Of a stretch of DNA of 64,000 bases, positions 17,619 through 25,756 are shown piece by piece. Each line of letters starts with the position of its first letter. Positions within the stretch are counted from its first letter, which is position 1. The notes beneath the pieces were generated by a model. It did not search any database. It was given only the letters and a program-made list of their open reading frames with translations, and had not been told where the DNA came from. The stretch lies in contig NZ_FMCS01000006.1 of assembly GCF_900091435.1 (NCBI RefSeq), positions 1-64,000 on the forward strand, in the 5' to 3' direction. Made by a program: the position numbers and the translations under genes. Origin of the DNA: Micromonospora chaiyaphumensis (GTDB lineage: Bacteria; Actinomycetota; Actinomycetes; Mycobacteriales; Micromonosporaceae).

Positions 17619-18979
17619 GCTCCGCCCACGGGAAGGACCACGGTGAAGGTGCTGCCCCGGCCCGGTTCGCTGACCAGCTCCAGCGTGCCGCCGAGCAGCG
17701 TGACGAGCCGCCGCGCGTACGGCAGGCCGAGGCCTGTGCCGCCGACCCGGGTCGCGCCGGGCACCTGGTAGAACTCCTCGAAGATCCGCTCGTGCAGCTC
17801 CGGCGGGATGCCCGCGCCGGTGTCGGTGACCGACAGCGCCCAGAGCTCGCCCCGGCGTTCCGCGCGTAGCCGCACCTCACCCCGCTCGGTGAACTTGAGC
17901 CCGTTGTGCAGCAGGTTGCGCAGCACCTGGGCGAGCAGCACCTCGTCCGAGCGGATGGTCGCCGGGGCCGGTGGCTCCTCCACGACCAGTTCCACGCCGG
18001 GCCGGGTGGCCAGCGCCCGCAGCGTGCCGCGGAGCTGCCCGAAGAGCCCGCGCAGGTCCACCTCGGCCCAGGTCGGTTCGAGCCGGCCGGACTCGGCCTT
18101 GGCCAGGTCGAGCAGCTCGTTGACCAGGTTGAGCAGGTCGGCCGCGGACGACCGGATCAGGTCCACCTGGCGGGCCTGCTCGCCGGTGAGCGGGTCGGAG
18201 GCGGAGTCGGCGAGCAGCCGGCCCAGCCCCATGATCGCGGTCACCGGGGCTCGCAGCTCGTGGCTCACGTTGGCCAGGAACCGGCTCTTCGACTCGCTGG
18301 CGGCGCGGAGCTGGACGGACTTCTCGTCCAGCTCGGCGTAGAGCGCCACCACGCCGCGGTTGGTCTCCTCCAGCTCCTCGGTGAGCTGGTTGTAGAGCGC
18401 CATCACGCCCCGGTTGGTCTCCTGGAGCTCGGAGTTGAGCACCTCCAGCTCGTCGCGGTGGCTGCGCACCTCGTCGAGGGCAGCGATGAGCTGGGCGTTC
18501 TGCGCGGCCAACTCGTCCAGCGCGGTGCCCGGAGCGCTGCTGGCCAGCTGGGTCCGGAGCTGGGCGAGGCGCTCCGGCGTGAGCGGTGTGGCCGGTGCCG
18601 GGACTCGTCGGGACATCCTCACGACCGTATCGCCCTCGTCGGTCACCACGCCCAGCATGTCCACCAGCCGCGCCACCGCACCGGACTGCGGCTCGTAGCG
18701 GCCGTCGGGCAGCGGGCGCACCGGGGCCAGGTCGACCCGGAGCACCCGCTGGCCGGTGTGGGCGTCGACGACGACCGCGAAGGTGACGTCCGCGCCCTCC
18801 ACCGCGCGCAGCAGGTCGCGGGCCACCTCGCTGAGCGCGGTGGCCAGGCGTACCTGGTCCTGGTGTTCCAGCCCGACCGCGGCGGCCACCTCCCGGCCGC
18901 GCTGCCGGACCAGGAAGATGTCCTGTTCCACCCGGAGCGCCATCTGCAGCAGCGGGTCCGGTGCGGCCGGGCCGGTCAC
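17615..18979 (-). CDS. Sensor histidine kinase of the stressosome operon
   Basis: 454-residue soluble kinase. A long coiled coil with a duplicated segment (ETNRGVMALYNQL, then ETNRGVVALYAEL) leads into the HisKA domain with H240 in NVSHELRAPV and an HATPase domain with DTGAGIPPELHERIF and GGTGLGLPYARRLV. No membrane helix, so it senses an internal signal or takes input from the upstream proteins. The GTG at 18979 is chosen for the GTGA overlap with the upstream stop. Probable partner is the receiver-phosphatase encoded next. Confidence 0.88.
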   Translation of the reverse strand: MTGPAAPDPLLQMALRVEQDIFLVRQRGREVAAAVGLEHQDQVRLATALSEVARDLLRAVEGADVTFAVVVDAHTGQRVLRVDLAPVRPLPDGRYEPQSGAVARLVDMLGVVTDEGDTVVRMSRRVPAPATPLTPERLAQLRTQLASSAPGTALDELAAQNAQLIAALDEVRSHRDELEVLNSELQETNRGVMALYNQLTEELEETNRGVVALYAELDEKSVQLRAASESKSRFLANVSHELRAPVTAIMGLGRLLADSASDPLTGEQARQVDLIRSSAADLLNLVNELLDLAKAESGRLEPTWAEVDLRGLFGQLRGTLRALATRPGVELVVEEPPAPATIRSDEVLLAQVLRNLLHNGLKFTERGEVRLRAERRGELWALSVTDTGAGIPPELHERIFEEFYQVPGATRVGGTGLGLPYARRLVTLLGGTLELVSEPGRGSTFTVVLPVGGA

Positions 18980-19989
18980 GGCTCCGCCCGGGCGACCAGG
19001 ACGCAGGCGTCGTCGCGGCGGATCCCGGCGTCGCGGAGCAGGACGGCGGCGGCCAGCAGCGGCGCGCGGCCGGTCAGGCCGGGGTAGTCCGCCAGGTCCC
19101 AACGGTCCACCACGCCGTCGCTGTGCATGACCAGGGTCGCCCCGGACGGGAACGGGTAGTCGTACTCCCGCACCGAGGGGCGCTGGTGCCCGGCGATGCC
19201 GGGCAGCGAGACGAGGCCCCGCCGCCGCTCGCCCGCAACCACGATCATGGCTGCGATGTTGCCCAGCCCGGCGTACCGCAGCAAGCCCGACACGGGATCC
19301 GGTTCGGCCACCGCCAGCGCGGCGCCGCGGGTGTGCGCGATGGACCGGTGCAGGTGCTGCACCACGGTGGCCGGCGACCCGGCCGGCGCGGCCCGGAACG
19401 CGGCCAGCGCGGCGCCGGTGGCGGCGGCGGCCAGCGGACCGTGCCCGAGGCCGTCGCAGACCAGCACCTGCCGCCGGCCGTCGGTCACCCGCACCGCGTA
19501 CCCGTCGCCGCTGACCTGCTCGCCGGTGATCGGCCGGGCCAGCGCGCCGGCCCAGTCCGGTTCGGGAACCGGACCGTCCCAGACCTGGACGGTCAGCACC
19601 GTGCCCCGGCCGGGCAGCGAGTAGCCGTCGAACCGGCTCGCCTGCCGGGCGATGGCGCCGAGGCCGATGCCGAGGGTGCCGGTGGTGGAGTGCCCGTCCG
19701 CCGAGGAGAGGGCAAGGTCGGCCATGCCCGGGCCGGAGTCGATGGCCACCAGCTCCACCCCGGCCCGCCCGCCCCGGCGCACCGGGCGGAGCAGCAGGTT
19801 GCCCTCCTGGGCGTGCTTCACCAGGTTGCTGGTGATCTCGGCGGTGACGATGGCCAGGTCGGCGACGCGCGGCTCGCCGAGTCCCACCTGCCGGCCGAGC
19901 CGCTCGGCGGTCCGCCGCACACTGCTCGCCGTGGCGCCGCTCTCCACCCGGAACCAGAGACCGTGGTCGGCGACCACGTCGGCGTTCAT
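18976..19989 (-). CDS. RsbT-like ATPase fused to an RsbX-like SpoIIE phosphatase
   Basis: 337 residues. The N-terminal ATPase (about 1-130) has AIVTAEITSNLVKHA and SGPGMADLA; the C-terminal part is a compact PP2C domain (VCDGLGHGPLA, GLGNIAAMI, VMHSDGVVDRWD, DDACVLVA). In known stressosomes RsbT phosphorylates RsbS and RsbR, and RsbX removes the phosphates; this single protein carries both folds. The ATG at 19989 overlaps the rsbT stop as ATGA; the upstream in-frame ATG at 19998 is less likely. Confidence 0.88.
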   Translation of the reverse strand: MNADVVADHGLWFRVESGATASSVRRTAERLGRQVGLGEPRVADLAIVTAEITSNLVKHAQEGNLLLRPVRRGGRAGVELVAIDSGPGMADLALSSADGHSTTGTLGIGLGAIARQASRFDGYSLPGRGTVLTVQVWDGPVPEPDWAGALARPITGEQVSGDGYAVRVTDGRRQVLVCDGLGHGPLAAAATGAALAAFRAAPAGSPATVVQHLHRSIAHTRGAALAVAEPDPVSGLLRYAGLGNIAAMIVVAGERRRGLVSLPGIAGHQRPSVREYDYPFPSGATLVMHSDGVVDRWDLADYPGLTGRAPLLAAAVLLRDAGIRRDDACVLVARAEP

Positions 19990-20405
19990 CGGGACCACTT
20001 GGTGACGGTGATCCGGGTGCCCTCTCCCACGGCGGTCCAGATGTCGAAGTCGTCGACGAGCCGGCGAGCGCCGCTGAGCCCCAGGCCGAGCCCGCCGCCG
20101 GTGGTGAAGCCGTCGGTGAAGGCCTCGTCGAGATTGGGGATGCCCGGCCCCTGGTCGGCGAAGACGATGCGGACCCCGCGACGGCGGCCGTCCTCCACCG
20201 TGGTCACCTCGGCGCTGCCCCCGCCGCCGTAGATCAGCGTGTTGCGGGCCAGCTCGCTGGCGGCGGTCACCAGCTTGGTCTGGTCGACCAGCGAGAGCCG
20301 GGCCGCGACGGCGGTGGTGCGCACCAGCTGCCGCACCCGGACCACGTCCTCGTCGCTGCTGATCGCCTGGGTCGCCGGCACCCCCAGGTCGACGCCTGCG
20401 GTCAT
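19986..20405 (-). CDS. rsbT: Stressosome switch kinase RsbT
   Basis: 139-residue GHKL serine kinase. ATP-binding boxes AASELARNTLIYGGGG, FADQGPGIPN and GGGLGLGLSGARRLVD are intact. It phosphorylates RsbS and RsbR on stress and is then released to activate downstream phosphatases. The ATG at 20405 overlaps the rsbS stop (ATGA). Confidence 0.93.
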   Translation of the reverse strand: MTAGVDLGVPATQAISSDEDVVRVRQLVRTTAVAARLSLVDQTKLVTAASELARNTLIYGGGGSAEVTTVEDGRRRGVRIVFADQGPGIPNLDEAFTDGFTTGGGLGLGLSGARRLVDDFDIWTAVGEGTRITVTKWSR

Positions 20406-20812
20406 GGCGTGGCCGTCGTCTCGGCGTCCTCGTCGACGTCCGCCTCGTCCCACTCGTCGGCCCGGCTCGCCGCGATCAGCTCCATGCCACGCTCGACGTT
20501 CAGCGCGGTACGGATGCCGTTGAGCGACAGCCCGAGCTCGACCAGGGTGATGGCGACGGCGGGACGCATCCCGACCACGACCGTCTCGGCGTCCAGCACC
20601 TTGGAGATGGACGCGATGGTGGAGAGCATCCGGCCGACGAAGGAGTCGACGATGTCCAGCGCCGTGATGTCGATGATCACGCCGTGGCAGCCGGTGGCGA
20701 CGATCCGCTCGGCCAGGTCCTCCTGGAGCTGGACCGCCGTCTGGTCGGACATGTCGACCTGGATGGAGACCAGCAGGATGTCACCGATCTTGAGGATCGG
20801 CACCCGCTCCAT
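20402..20812 (-). CDS. rsbS: Stressosome scaffold RsbS
   Basis: 136 residues, a lone STAS domain. The phosphorylatable serine lies in DIVDSFVGRML (about S57), matching the conserved RsbS site. An acidic tail of about 15 residues (DEWDEADVDEDAE) extends beyond the usual domain. Start overlaps the rsbR stop as TGATG. Forms the stressosome core with RsbR and holds RsbT inactive until phosphorylated. Confidence 0.93.
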   Translation of the reverse strand: MERVPILKIGDILLVSIQVDMSDQTAVQLQEDLAERIVATGCHGVIIDITALDIVDSFVGRMLSTIASISKVLDAETVVVGMRPAVAITLVELGLSLNGIRTALNVERGMELIAASRADEWDEADVDEDAETTATP

Positions 20813-21672
20813 CAGGACTCCCGGCGCGGGCGGCGGGAGGTCGTCTCGACGCCGGTCAGGCGCAGCACGTGGCGCAGCGCGTCGGCCAGGCTCGCCTTGG
20901 TGGCGATGTCACCGAACTCGATGCCGAGGGCGACGATCGTCTGGGCGATCTGCGGCCGGATGCCGGAGATGATGCAGTCGGCGCCCATCAGCCGGGCGGC
21001 CACCACGGTCTTGAGGATGTGCTGGGCGACCTGGGTGTCCACCGCCGGGACGCCGGTGATGTCGATGATCGCGTACGGCGAGCCGGTGTCGACCAGCGTC
21101 TGGAGCAGCCGCTCCATCACCACCTGGGCGCGCGCCGAGTCGAGGGTGCCGACCAGCGGGACGGCGACGACGCCCTCCCACAGCTTCACCACCGGCGTGG
21201 ACAGCTCCAGCAGCTGCTCCGCCTGGTCGGCGATCAGGCCCTCGCGGGTGCGTACGAAGCTCTCGAAGGTGAACAGCCCCATCTGGTCGATGAGGGCGGA
21301 GTAGGCGACGAAGTCGCGGAGGGTGCCCGCGTCCTGGCTCTCCTCCATGAGCTCCAGCAGCGCGTCCTTCAGCGCGAACACGCTGATCGCGGTCTCGGTG
21401 GCGCTGAAGCCCTGCCGGGCCCGGCTCGCGGAGAGCTCGGCCAGCACGGCCCGCAGCTCGCCGGCGTGCTCGTCGGCCAGGTCGGTGAGACCCTGCCCGG
21501 CGGCATCGACCATGCTGCGGTGCAGCTCCCCCGCCTGGCGGGACAGTTCCGCCTGGCTGAGCCGGCCGCGCAGCGAGCTGGCCACGATCTCCGTCCAGCG
21601 CGTGGTCAGCCGGTCGGCGTGCTCGGTCAGCAGGCGGGCGAGCCGACCACTCTGTTCGGCGCTCAACGCCAT
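20812..21672 (-). CDS. rsbR: Stressosome sensor RsbR (RsbRD type)
   Basis: 286 residues. The N-terminal 150 residues are helical, of the RsbRD type rather than globin-like. The C-terminal STAS domain has threonines in IIDITGVPAVDTQVAQ and in IRPQIAQT at the positions used by RsbT in known RsbR proteins. First gene of the operon, with GGGAGGT before its ATG. It projects from the stressosome and receives the stress signal, whose nature is not readable. Confidence 0.9.
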   Translation of the reverse strand: MALSAEQSGRLARLLTEHADRLTTRWTEIVASSLRGRLSQAELSRQAGELHRSMVDAAGQGLTDLADEHAGELRAVLAELSASRARQGFSATETAISVFALKDALLELMEESQDAGTLRDFVAYSALIDQMGLFTFESFVRTREGLIADQAEQLLELSTPVVKLWEGVVAVPLVGTLDSARAQVVMERLLQTLVDTGSPYAIIDITGVPAVDTQVAQHILKTVVAARLMGADCIISGIRPQIAQTIVALGIEFGDIATKASLADALRHVLRLTGVETTSRRPRRES

Positions 21673-21834
21673 TGTGACCTCCCTGAACTCTGGACGGGCC
21701 GGACTCTATCACCGGCAACTACGGGAATACTTGCCACGAAGCAAAGGAATGATCGACGGCACCCTTCTCCGCTCCCGTTCTGCACGCTGCCAGGTTCGTG
21801 GGATACCGTTCCACCGAACACAGGAGGTCTACGA

Positions 21835-22194
21835 ATGTCCCTGACGGTGCACACGGAACAGCGCGGCGACGTGGTCGTCGTGTCGGTCGCGGGCGAGCTG
21901 GACATGGCGACGGCACCGCAGCTCCAGGACCAGATCACGGACCTGCTGGACAAGGGGCGCAACCGCCTCGTGTTCGACCTGGCCGAGGTGTCGTTCTGCG
22001 ACTCCACCGGGCTGTCGGTGTTCGTGCGCGCCAAGAACAGCTGCGACGAGGCCGGCGGCGTGGTCCGGTTGGCCGCCCCGCAGCGCGGCGTGCTCCGCAT
22101 CCTCGAGGTGAGCGGCCTGGTCGAGGTGCTGCACACCTATCCGACGGTGGAGCAGGCCGTGGCGGGCGACCCCACGCCGGCCTCCTCCTCCTGA
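21835..22194 (+). CDS. Anti-sigma factor antagonist (STAS, RsbV-like)
   Basis: 119-residue single STAS protein. The phospho-acceptor serine is in FCDSTGLSVFVRA. It would bind an anti-sigma factor when unphosphorylated and free the sigma factor. AGGAGGT lies 6 nt before the ATG, the strongest ribosome site nearby. Divergent from rsbR, so it is a candidate substrate for the SpoIIE phosphatases of that operon. Neither the anti-sigma nor the sigma factor is in the window. Confidence 0.9.
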   Translation: MSLTVHTEQRGDVVVVSVAGELDMATAPQLQDQITDLLDKGRNRLVFDLAEVSFCDSTGLSVFVRAKNSCDEAGGVVRLAAPQRGVLRILEVSGLVEVLHTYPTVEQAVAGDPTPASSS

Positions 22195-22204
22195 CCGTTC
22201 CCTC

Positions 22205-23494
22205 TCAGCGCTCGTCCTCGATGTGCCGGGGACGGGCGATCACCATGCCCGCCGCCGTCTGCACGGCCAGCGCCACCAGCAGGAAGCCGATCGGCGCCGT
22301 CCAGCCCCCGGTCGCCTCGTAGAGGATGCCGACCAGCAGCGGGCCGAGCGCGGCGATCAGGTAGCCGGTGCTCTGCGCGAAGGCGGAGAGCGCGACGGTG
22401 CCCTCGGCGGTCCGGGCGCGCAGCCCGATCGTCGTCAGGATCAGCGGGAACGCGCCCTGGCCGAAGGCCAGCAGCAGCACCCAGAGCGGCGCGAGGCTGT
22501 GCGGTGCGAGCGCCAGGCCGACGTACGCGGCCGTGGAGAACGCGGTCAGCGACAGCACCAGCGGGCGCAGCGTGGGCAGCCGGCCGGCCAGGGTCGGCAT
22601 CAGGAGCGCCACCGGCACGCCGAGCGCGGTCACCCCGGCGAGCAGCAGGCCGGCCGCCTCCGGCGCGTAGCCGGCGTCCCGGAAGAGCTGGGCCAGCCAG
22701 CCCATGATCGCGTACCCGCTGAGCGACTGCGCCCCGAAGTACACCGCCATGGCCCAGCCGAGCCGGGTCCGCGCCGGCCGCACCCGCGCCGGCCCGGCGG
22801 CCGCCGCCGGGGTCGCCGTCCGTCGGGCGGCCCGGGTCCGCAGCGCCAGCGGCACCCACGGGAGTACGGCCACCGCGGCCAGCCCGGCCCAGACGCCGAG
22901 CCCGGCCCGCCACGAGCCGAAGGCGTGGGCGACCGGCACCGCCGAGGCGGCGGCCACCGTGGTGCCCACGGTCAGGGCCATCGTGTACGCCCCGGTGACC
23001 AGCCCGGTGCGGTGCGGGAAGTGCTGCTTGACCAGCATCGGGAGCAGGATGTTCGCGACCGCGATGCCGGCCAGCGCCAGCGCGCTGGTGAGCACGAAGA
23101 CCGCCGCCGAGCCGGTGACCACGCGGAGCACCTGCCCGACGGTCAGCGCGAGCATGGCCACCACCAGCACCCGGGCGGCGGGCCAGCGGCGGACCAGCCA
23201 CGGGGTGAGCGCGCCGAGCCCGGCGAAGGCGATGGTGGGCAGCGTGGTAACCAGGCCGGCCATCGCGCCGGAGAGGCCCAGCCCGTCGCGGATCTCGTCG
23301 AGCAGGGCGCCCAGGCTGGTCACCGCGGCGCGCAGGTTGACGGCGACCAGCAGCATGCCGACCAGGACCAGCAGGCCGCCGCGGACCGGGGTGGCCGGCG
23401 GCGCCGGGGCGGCGGCCGGGGCCGGCCCGGGGGTCACGTCGGTGGTGGGCGCGTCGGTGACGGCGGCCGCGGTGGGCGGGGGTGGCGGGGTCAT
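22205..23494 (-). CDS. MFS transporter, CynX/NimT-like
   Basis: 429 residues with about 12 membrane helices. A cytosolic Pro/Ala/Thr-rich tail of about 40 residues is followed by the family block VNLRAAVTSLGALLDEI. CynX/NimT relatives move cyanate or nitroimidazoles; the substrate here is unknown. The ATG at 23494 is supported by a leaderless -10. Divergent from a GntR regulator that probably controls it. Confidence 0.83.
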   Translation of the reverse strand: MTPPPPPTAAAVTDAPTTDVTPGPAPAAAPAPPATPVRGGLLVLVGMLLVAVNLRAAVTSLGALLDEIRDGLGLSGAMAGLVTTLPTIAFAGLGALTPWLVRRWPAARVLVVAMLALTVGQVLRVVTGSAAVFVLTSALALAGIAVANILLPMLVKQHFPHRTGLVTGAYTMALTVGTTVAAASAVPVAHAFGSWRAGLGVWAGLAAVAVLPWVPLALRTRAARRTATPAAAAGPARVRPARTRLGWAMAVYFGAQSLSGYAIMGWLAQLFRDAGYAPEAAGLLLAGVTALGVPVALLMPTLAGRLPTLRPLVLSLTAFSTAAYVGLALAPHSLAPLWVLLLAFGQGAFPLILTTIGLRARTAEGTVALSAFAQSTGYLIAALGPLLVGILYEATGGWTAPIGFLLVALAVQTAAGMVIARPRHIEDER

Positions 23495-23501
23495 GACCTC
23501 G

Positions 23502-23511
23502 AACCTACAAT
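23502..23511. promoter_or_regulatory. Overlapping divergent -10 elements (MFS/GntR)
   Basis: TAGGTT on the minus strand (23507-23502) sits 7 nt before the MFS ATG. TACAAT on the plus strand (23506-23511) serves the GntR gene, which has AGGAGGT further down. The two -10 boxes share two base pairs, so only one polymerase can be bound at a time. Confidence 0.6.
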
Positions 23512-23543
23512 CATGGGATGAATTTCGGCAGGAGGTGTAACCG

Positions 23544-24227
23544 GTGACACGCGCCGTCGATTCCGTCGCCGTGCCGCCGCGCGGCCACCGGGTGCGCCAG
23601 ACCATCGAGCAGCTCCGGGCCCGCATCCTCGGCGGCGAGTGGCCGGTGGGCGCCAAGATCCCCACCGAGCCACAGCTCGTCGCCGCGCTGGGCGTCGGGC
23701 GGAACACGGTCCGCGAGGCGGTCCGGGCGCTCGTGCACGCCGGGGTGCTGGAGTGCCGTCAGGGCTCCGGCACCTACGTGGTGTCGACCGACGAGCTGGC
23801 CCCGGTGGTGGCCCGCCGGCTCACCGACGACCGGATGGCCGAGGTGATCGAGGTCCGGCGCGCCTTCGAGGTGGAGGCGGCCCGGCTCGCCGCGCTGCGG
23901 CGTACCCCCGAGGACCTGGCGGCGCTCGACGGCGCGCTCGCCGCCCGGGAGGCCGCCTGGCGTTCCGGCCGGGTCGGTGAGTTCGTGGAGGCGGACGCCG
24001 CGCTGCACACCGCGGTCGTGGCCGCCGCGCACAACGGCATGCTGGCCGAGCTCTACGCCTCGGTCGGCGCCGCGCTGCGCAGCACCGTGGCGCAGGCGAT
24101 GGGCGAGGCCCTGGAGCCCGAGCGGTACGTGGACCACGGCCGGCTGGTCGCGGCCATCCGGGACGGCGACCCGGCCCGGGCGGCGATCGAGGCCGGTGCT
24201 TTTCTCGAGGCCCCCTCCGGGGCATAG
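23544..24227 (+). CDS. FadR-type GntR transcriptional regulator
   Basis: 227 residues. The N-terminal winged helix has IPTEPQLVAALGVGRNTVREAVRAL and GSGTYV. The C-terminal FCD ligand domain has EVRRAFEVEAARLAA and ALHTAVVAAAHN, where the His residues normally hold a metal. The GTG start is preceded by AGGAGGT. Likely repressor of the divergent MFS transporter and of itself. Confidence 0.9.
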   Translation: MTRAVDSVAVPPRGHRVRQTIEQLRARILGGEWPVGAKIPTEPQLVAALGVGRNTVREAVRALVHAGVLECRQGSGTYVVSTDELAPVVARRLTDDRMAEVIEVRRAFEVEAARLAALRRTPEDLAALDGALAAREAAWRSGRVGEFVEADAALHTAVVAAAHNGMLAELYASVGAALRSTVAQAMGEALEPERYVDHGRLVAAIRDGDPARAAIEAGAFLEAPSGA

Positions 24228-24266
24228 GTTGTCCCGGACAGAAATCCGGACAGCACGGGAGAGCGG

Positions 24267-24737
24267 ATGCTCAAGGGCTTCAAAGACTTCATCATGCGCG
24301 GCAACGTCGTCGACCTGGCGGTCGGTGTCGTCATCGGCGCGGCCTTCACCGGCGTGGTCACCCAGCTCACCAAGTCGTTCCTGGACCCGCTGATCCGGGT
24401 CTTCGTGCTGCTGATCACCGGCAGTGACAAGGGCCTGGCCGGCACGGCGCCGATGTTCCGCGGCATCGCGTTCGACTGGGTCGCCTTCGTCAACGCGGTG
24501 ATCACCTTCCTGCTCACCGCGGCGGCGCTGTACTTCCTGGTCGTCTTCCCGATGAACAAGCTCGCCGAGCGGCGCAAGCGCGGCGAGGAGCCGCCGCCGA
24601 AGGCCCCCAGCGAGGAGGTGCGGCTGCTCACCGAGATCCGGGACGCGCTGCTCGCCGGCAACCACGGCACGCCCGCCCAGCGGGGGGCCCTGGACGACGT
24701 GCTCGGCCGCCGGCAGGAGCCCCCGGCCGCGCGCTGA
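24267..24737 (+). CDS. mscL: Large-conductance mechanosensitive channel
   Basis: 156 residues. The first segment FKDFIMRGNVVDLAVGVVIG is the family signature and pore-lining helix 1, and helix 2 follows at about 75-95. The cytoplasmic bundle EEVRLLTEIRDALL closes the domain. A Pro/Lys-rich linker and a longer tail than in E. coli (136 aa) are present. Opens on membrane tension to release solutes during osmotic downshock. A strong terminator follows. Confidence 0.95.
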   Translation: MLKGFKDFIMRGNVVDLAVGVVIGAAFTGVVTQLTKSFLDPLIRVFVLLITGSDKGLAGTAPMFRGIAFDWVAFVNAVITFLLTAAALYFLVVFPMNKLAERRKRGEEPPPKAPSEEVRLLTEIRDALLAGNHGTPAQRGALDDVLGRRQEPPAAR

Positions 24738-24749
24738 CCCCATAGCCGA

Positions 24750-24780
24750 TCGGCCCCCGTGGGAATCCCGCGGGGGCCGA
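24750..24780 (+). terminator. Terminator after mscL
   Basis: TCGGCCCCCG and CGGGGGCCGA form perfect 10-bp arms around an 11-nt loop. The hairpin isolates the LexA-boxed gene that follows. Confidence 0.75.
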
Positions 24781-24786
24781 CGCGTG

Positions 24787-24802
24787 TCGAACACTTGTTC
24801 GA
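24787..24802 (+). promoter_or_regulatory. Perfect LexA (SOS) box
   Basis: TCGAACACTTGTTCGA matches the actinobacterial LexA consensus TCGAACNNNNGTTCGA at every fixed base. It directly abuts the -10 TAGAGT (24803-24808), which lies 6 nt from the ATG at 24815. Confidence 0.85.
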
Positions 24803-24808
24803 TAGAGT
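24803..24808 (+). promoter_or_regulatory. Leaderless -10 of the SOS-box gene
   Basis: TAGAGT, then 6 nt, then ATG. Transcription probably starts on the A of the start codon. Confidence 0.65.
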
Positions 24809-24814
24809 CCCGGC

Positions 24815-25063
24815 ATGGAGCAGCGTAGGCACTGGTGGAACGGGAAATGGGGGCGGCTGGCCCGGCGGGACGTCTTCCTCCGGGTCGACGGCGACCGCTG
24901 GCACGTCGAGCAGCGCGCCGGCGGCGCCGAGGGGGTCTCCCAGTTCTACGAGTACGCCAGCGTCGACGAGGCCGAGGAGACCGTCCGGGCCCTGCTGGAG
25001 GGGCCGGACACCTGGCGCGAGCTGTCCCCCCGCCCGCCGAGCGGCTGGGCCCCGCCCGTTTAG
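24815..25063 (+). CDS. Small conserved-type protein under a LexA box
   Basis: 82 residues with no known domain that I recognise. It is rich in Trp and charged residues (RRHWWNGKWGRLARRD), then predicted beta-strand stretches (DVFLRVDGDRWHVEQRA) and a short helix (EAEETVRALLEG), with a Pro-rich end. It could be a compact binding domain. A perfect LexA box and leaderless -10 sit directly upstream and a terminator separates it from mscL, so it is probably an independent DNA-damage-induced unit. Function unknown. Confidence 0.78.
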   Translation: MEQRRHWWNGKWGRLARRDVFLRVDGDRWHVEQRAGGAEGVSQFYEYASVDEAEETVRALLEGPDTWRELSPRPPSGWAPPV

Positions 25064-25092
25064 CGCCCGCACGCCTCGGGAACCGCGCCTGT

Positions 25093-25458
25093 ATGAGCCA
25101 GCAGCAGGACACCGTCTCGCGGGTCACCACCGGCATGCGGGTGATCGACTCCACCGGCGTCGAGGTGGGCACCGTGGATCTCGTCCAGCGCGGCGACCCG
25201 GCCGCCGTGACCGTGCAGGCGCCCGCCCCGGTGGACCCGGGCAGCAGCCTGGACGAGCTGATCGGGTCGGCGGCCGCCGAGGAGCCGGACGTCCCGGCCG
25301 ACCTGGCCGCCCGGCTGCTGCGTGAGGGCTACCTCAAGGTCTCCACCGAGCTGGCCCGCACCGGCGCCGTCTACGTGCTGGCCGACCGGATCGCGGCGGT
25401 CACCGAGGACGGCGTACGCCTCACCGTCCCCGCCGGCGAACTGCCCCCGGAGGAGTGA
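25093..25458 (+). CDS. PRC-barrel/DUF2171-like protein
   Basis: 121 residues. RVIDSTGVEVGTVDLVQRG resembles the first strands of a PRC-barrel, and GAVYVLADRIAAVTEDGV repeats that kind of motif near the end. An Asp/Glu/Ala-rich middle joins them. Soluble and without membrane segments. Such proteins bind partners or RNA; the role here is unknown. No clear ribosome site before ATG 25093. Confidence 0.65.
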   Translation: MSQQQDTVSRVTTGMRVIDSTGVEVGTVDLVQRGDPAAVTVQAPAPVDPGSSLDELIGSAAAEEPDVPADLAARLLREGYLKVSTELARTGAVYVLADRIAAVTEDGVRLTVPAGELPPEE

Positions 25459-25467
25459 CTTCCCGCC

Positions 25468-25473
25468 TACGGT
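25468..25473 (+). promoter_or_regulatory. Leaderless -10
   Basis: TACGGT, 7 nt, then ATG 25481. Confidence 0.6.
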
Positions 25474-25480
25474 GGGCGGC

Positions 25481-25756
25481 ATGTGGATGGTGATCGGAGA
25501 GCAGGGCGGCGTCCCGACCGAGGCGGCGGCACGGGCCGCCCAGTTCGCGCACATGGCCGAGGTGACCCGGCAGAGCCCGGGCTTCGTCCGGGGCTGGTGG
25601 GGCTCGGACGACGACGATCCCGACCTCACCCACGCGCTGGTCGTGCTCGACACGCTGGAGCAGGCGCGGGCGCTCCGGCGGATGGTCGAGGAGAACGTCA
25701 CGGGCATCCGCCTACGGATCATGGAGATCGGCGTCGAAGCGGAAGGCACCTCCTGA
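25481..25756 (+). CDS. ABM/dimeric alpha-beta barrel-like small protein
   Basis: 91 residues with a ferredoxin-like layout (VTRQSPGFVRGWWGSDDDDP, LVVLDTLEQARALRRMVEE), similar to antibiotic-monooxygenase-type dimeric barrels. The fold is inferred from pattern only. Its stop abuts the stop of the converging transporter gene, together forming TGATCA. Confidence 0.6.
   Translation: MWMVIGEQGGVPTEAAARAAQFAHMAEVTRQSPGFVRGWWGSDDDDPDLTHALVVLDTLEQARALRRMVEENVTGIRLRIMEIGVEAEGTS

Noticed and set aside
21777..21806. Possible SigB/SigF promoter (GTTC, then GGGATAC) before the STAS gene
   Set aside because: The spacer is 19 bp rather than 14-17 and both boxes deviate from consensus; support is too weak.
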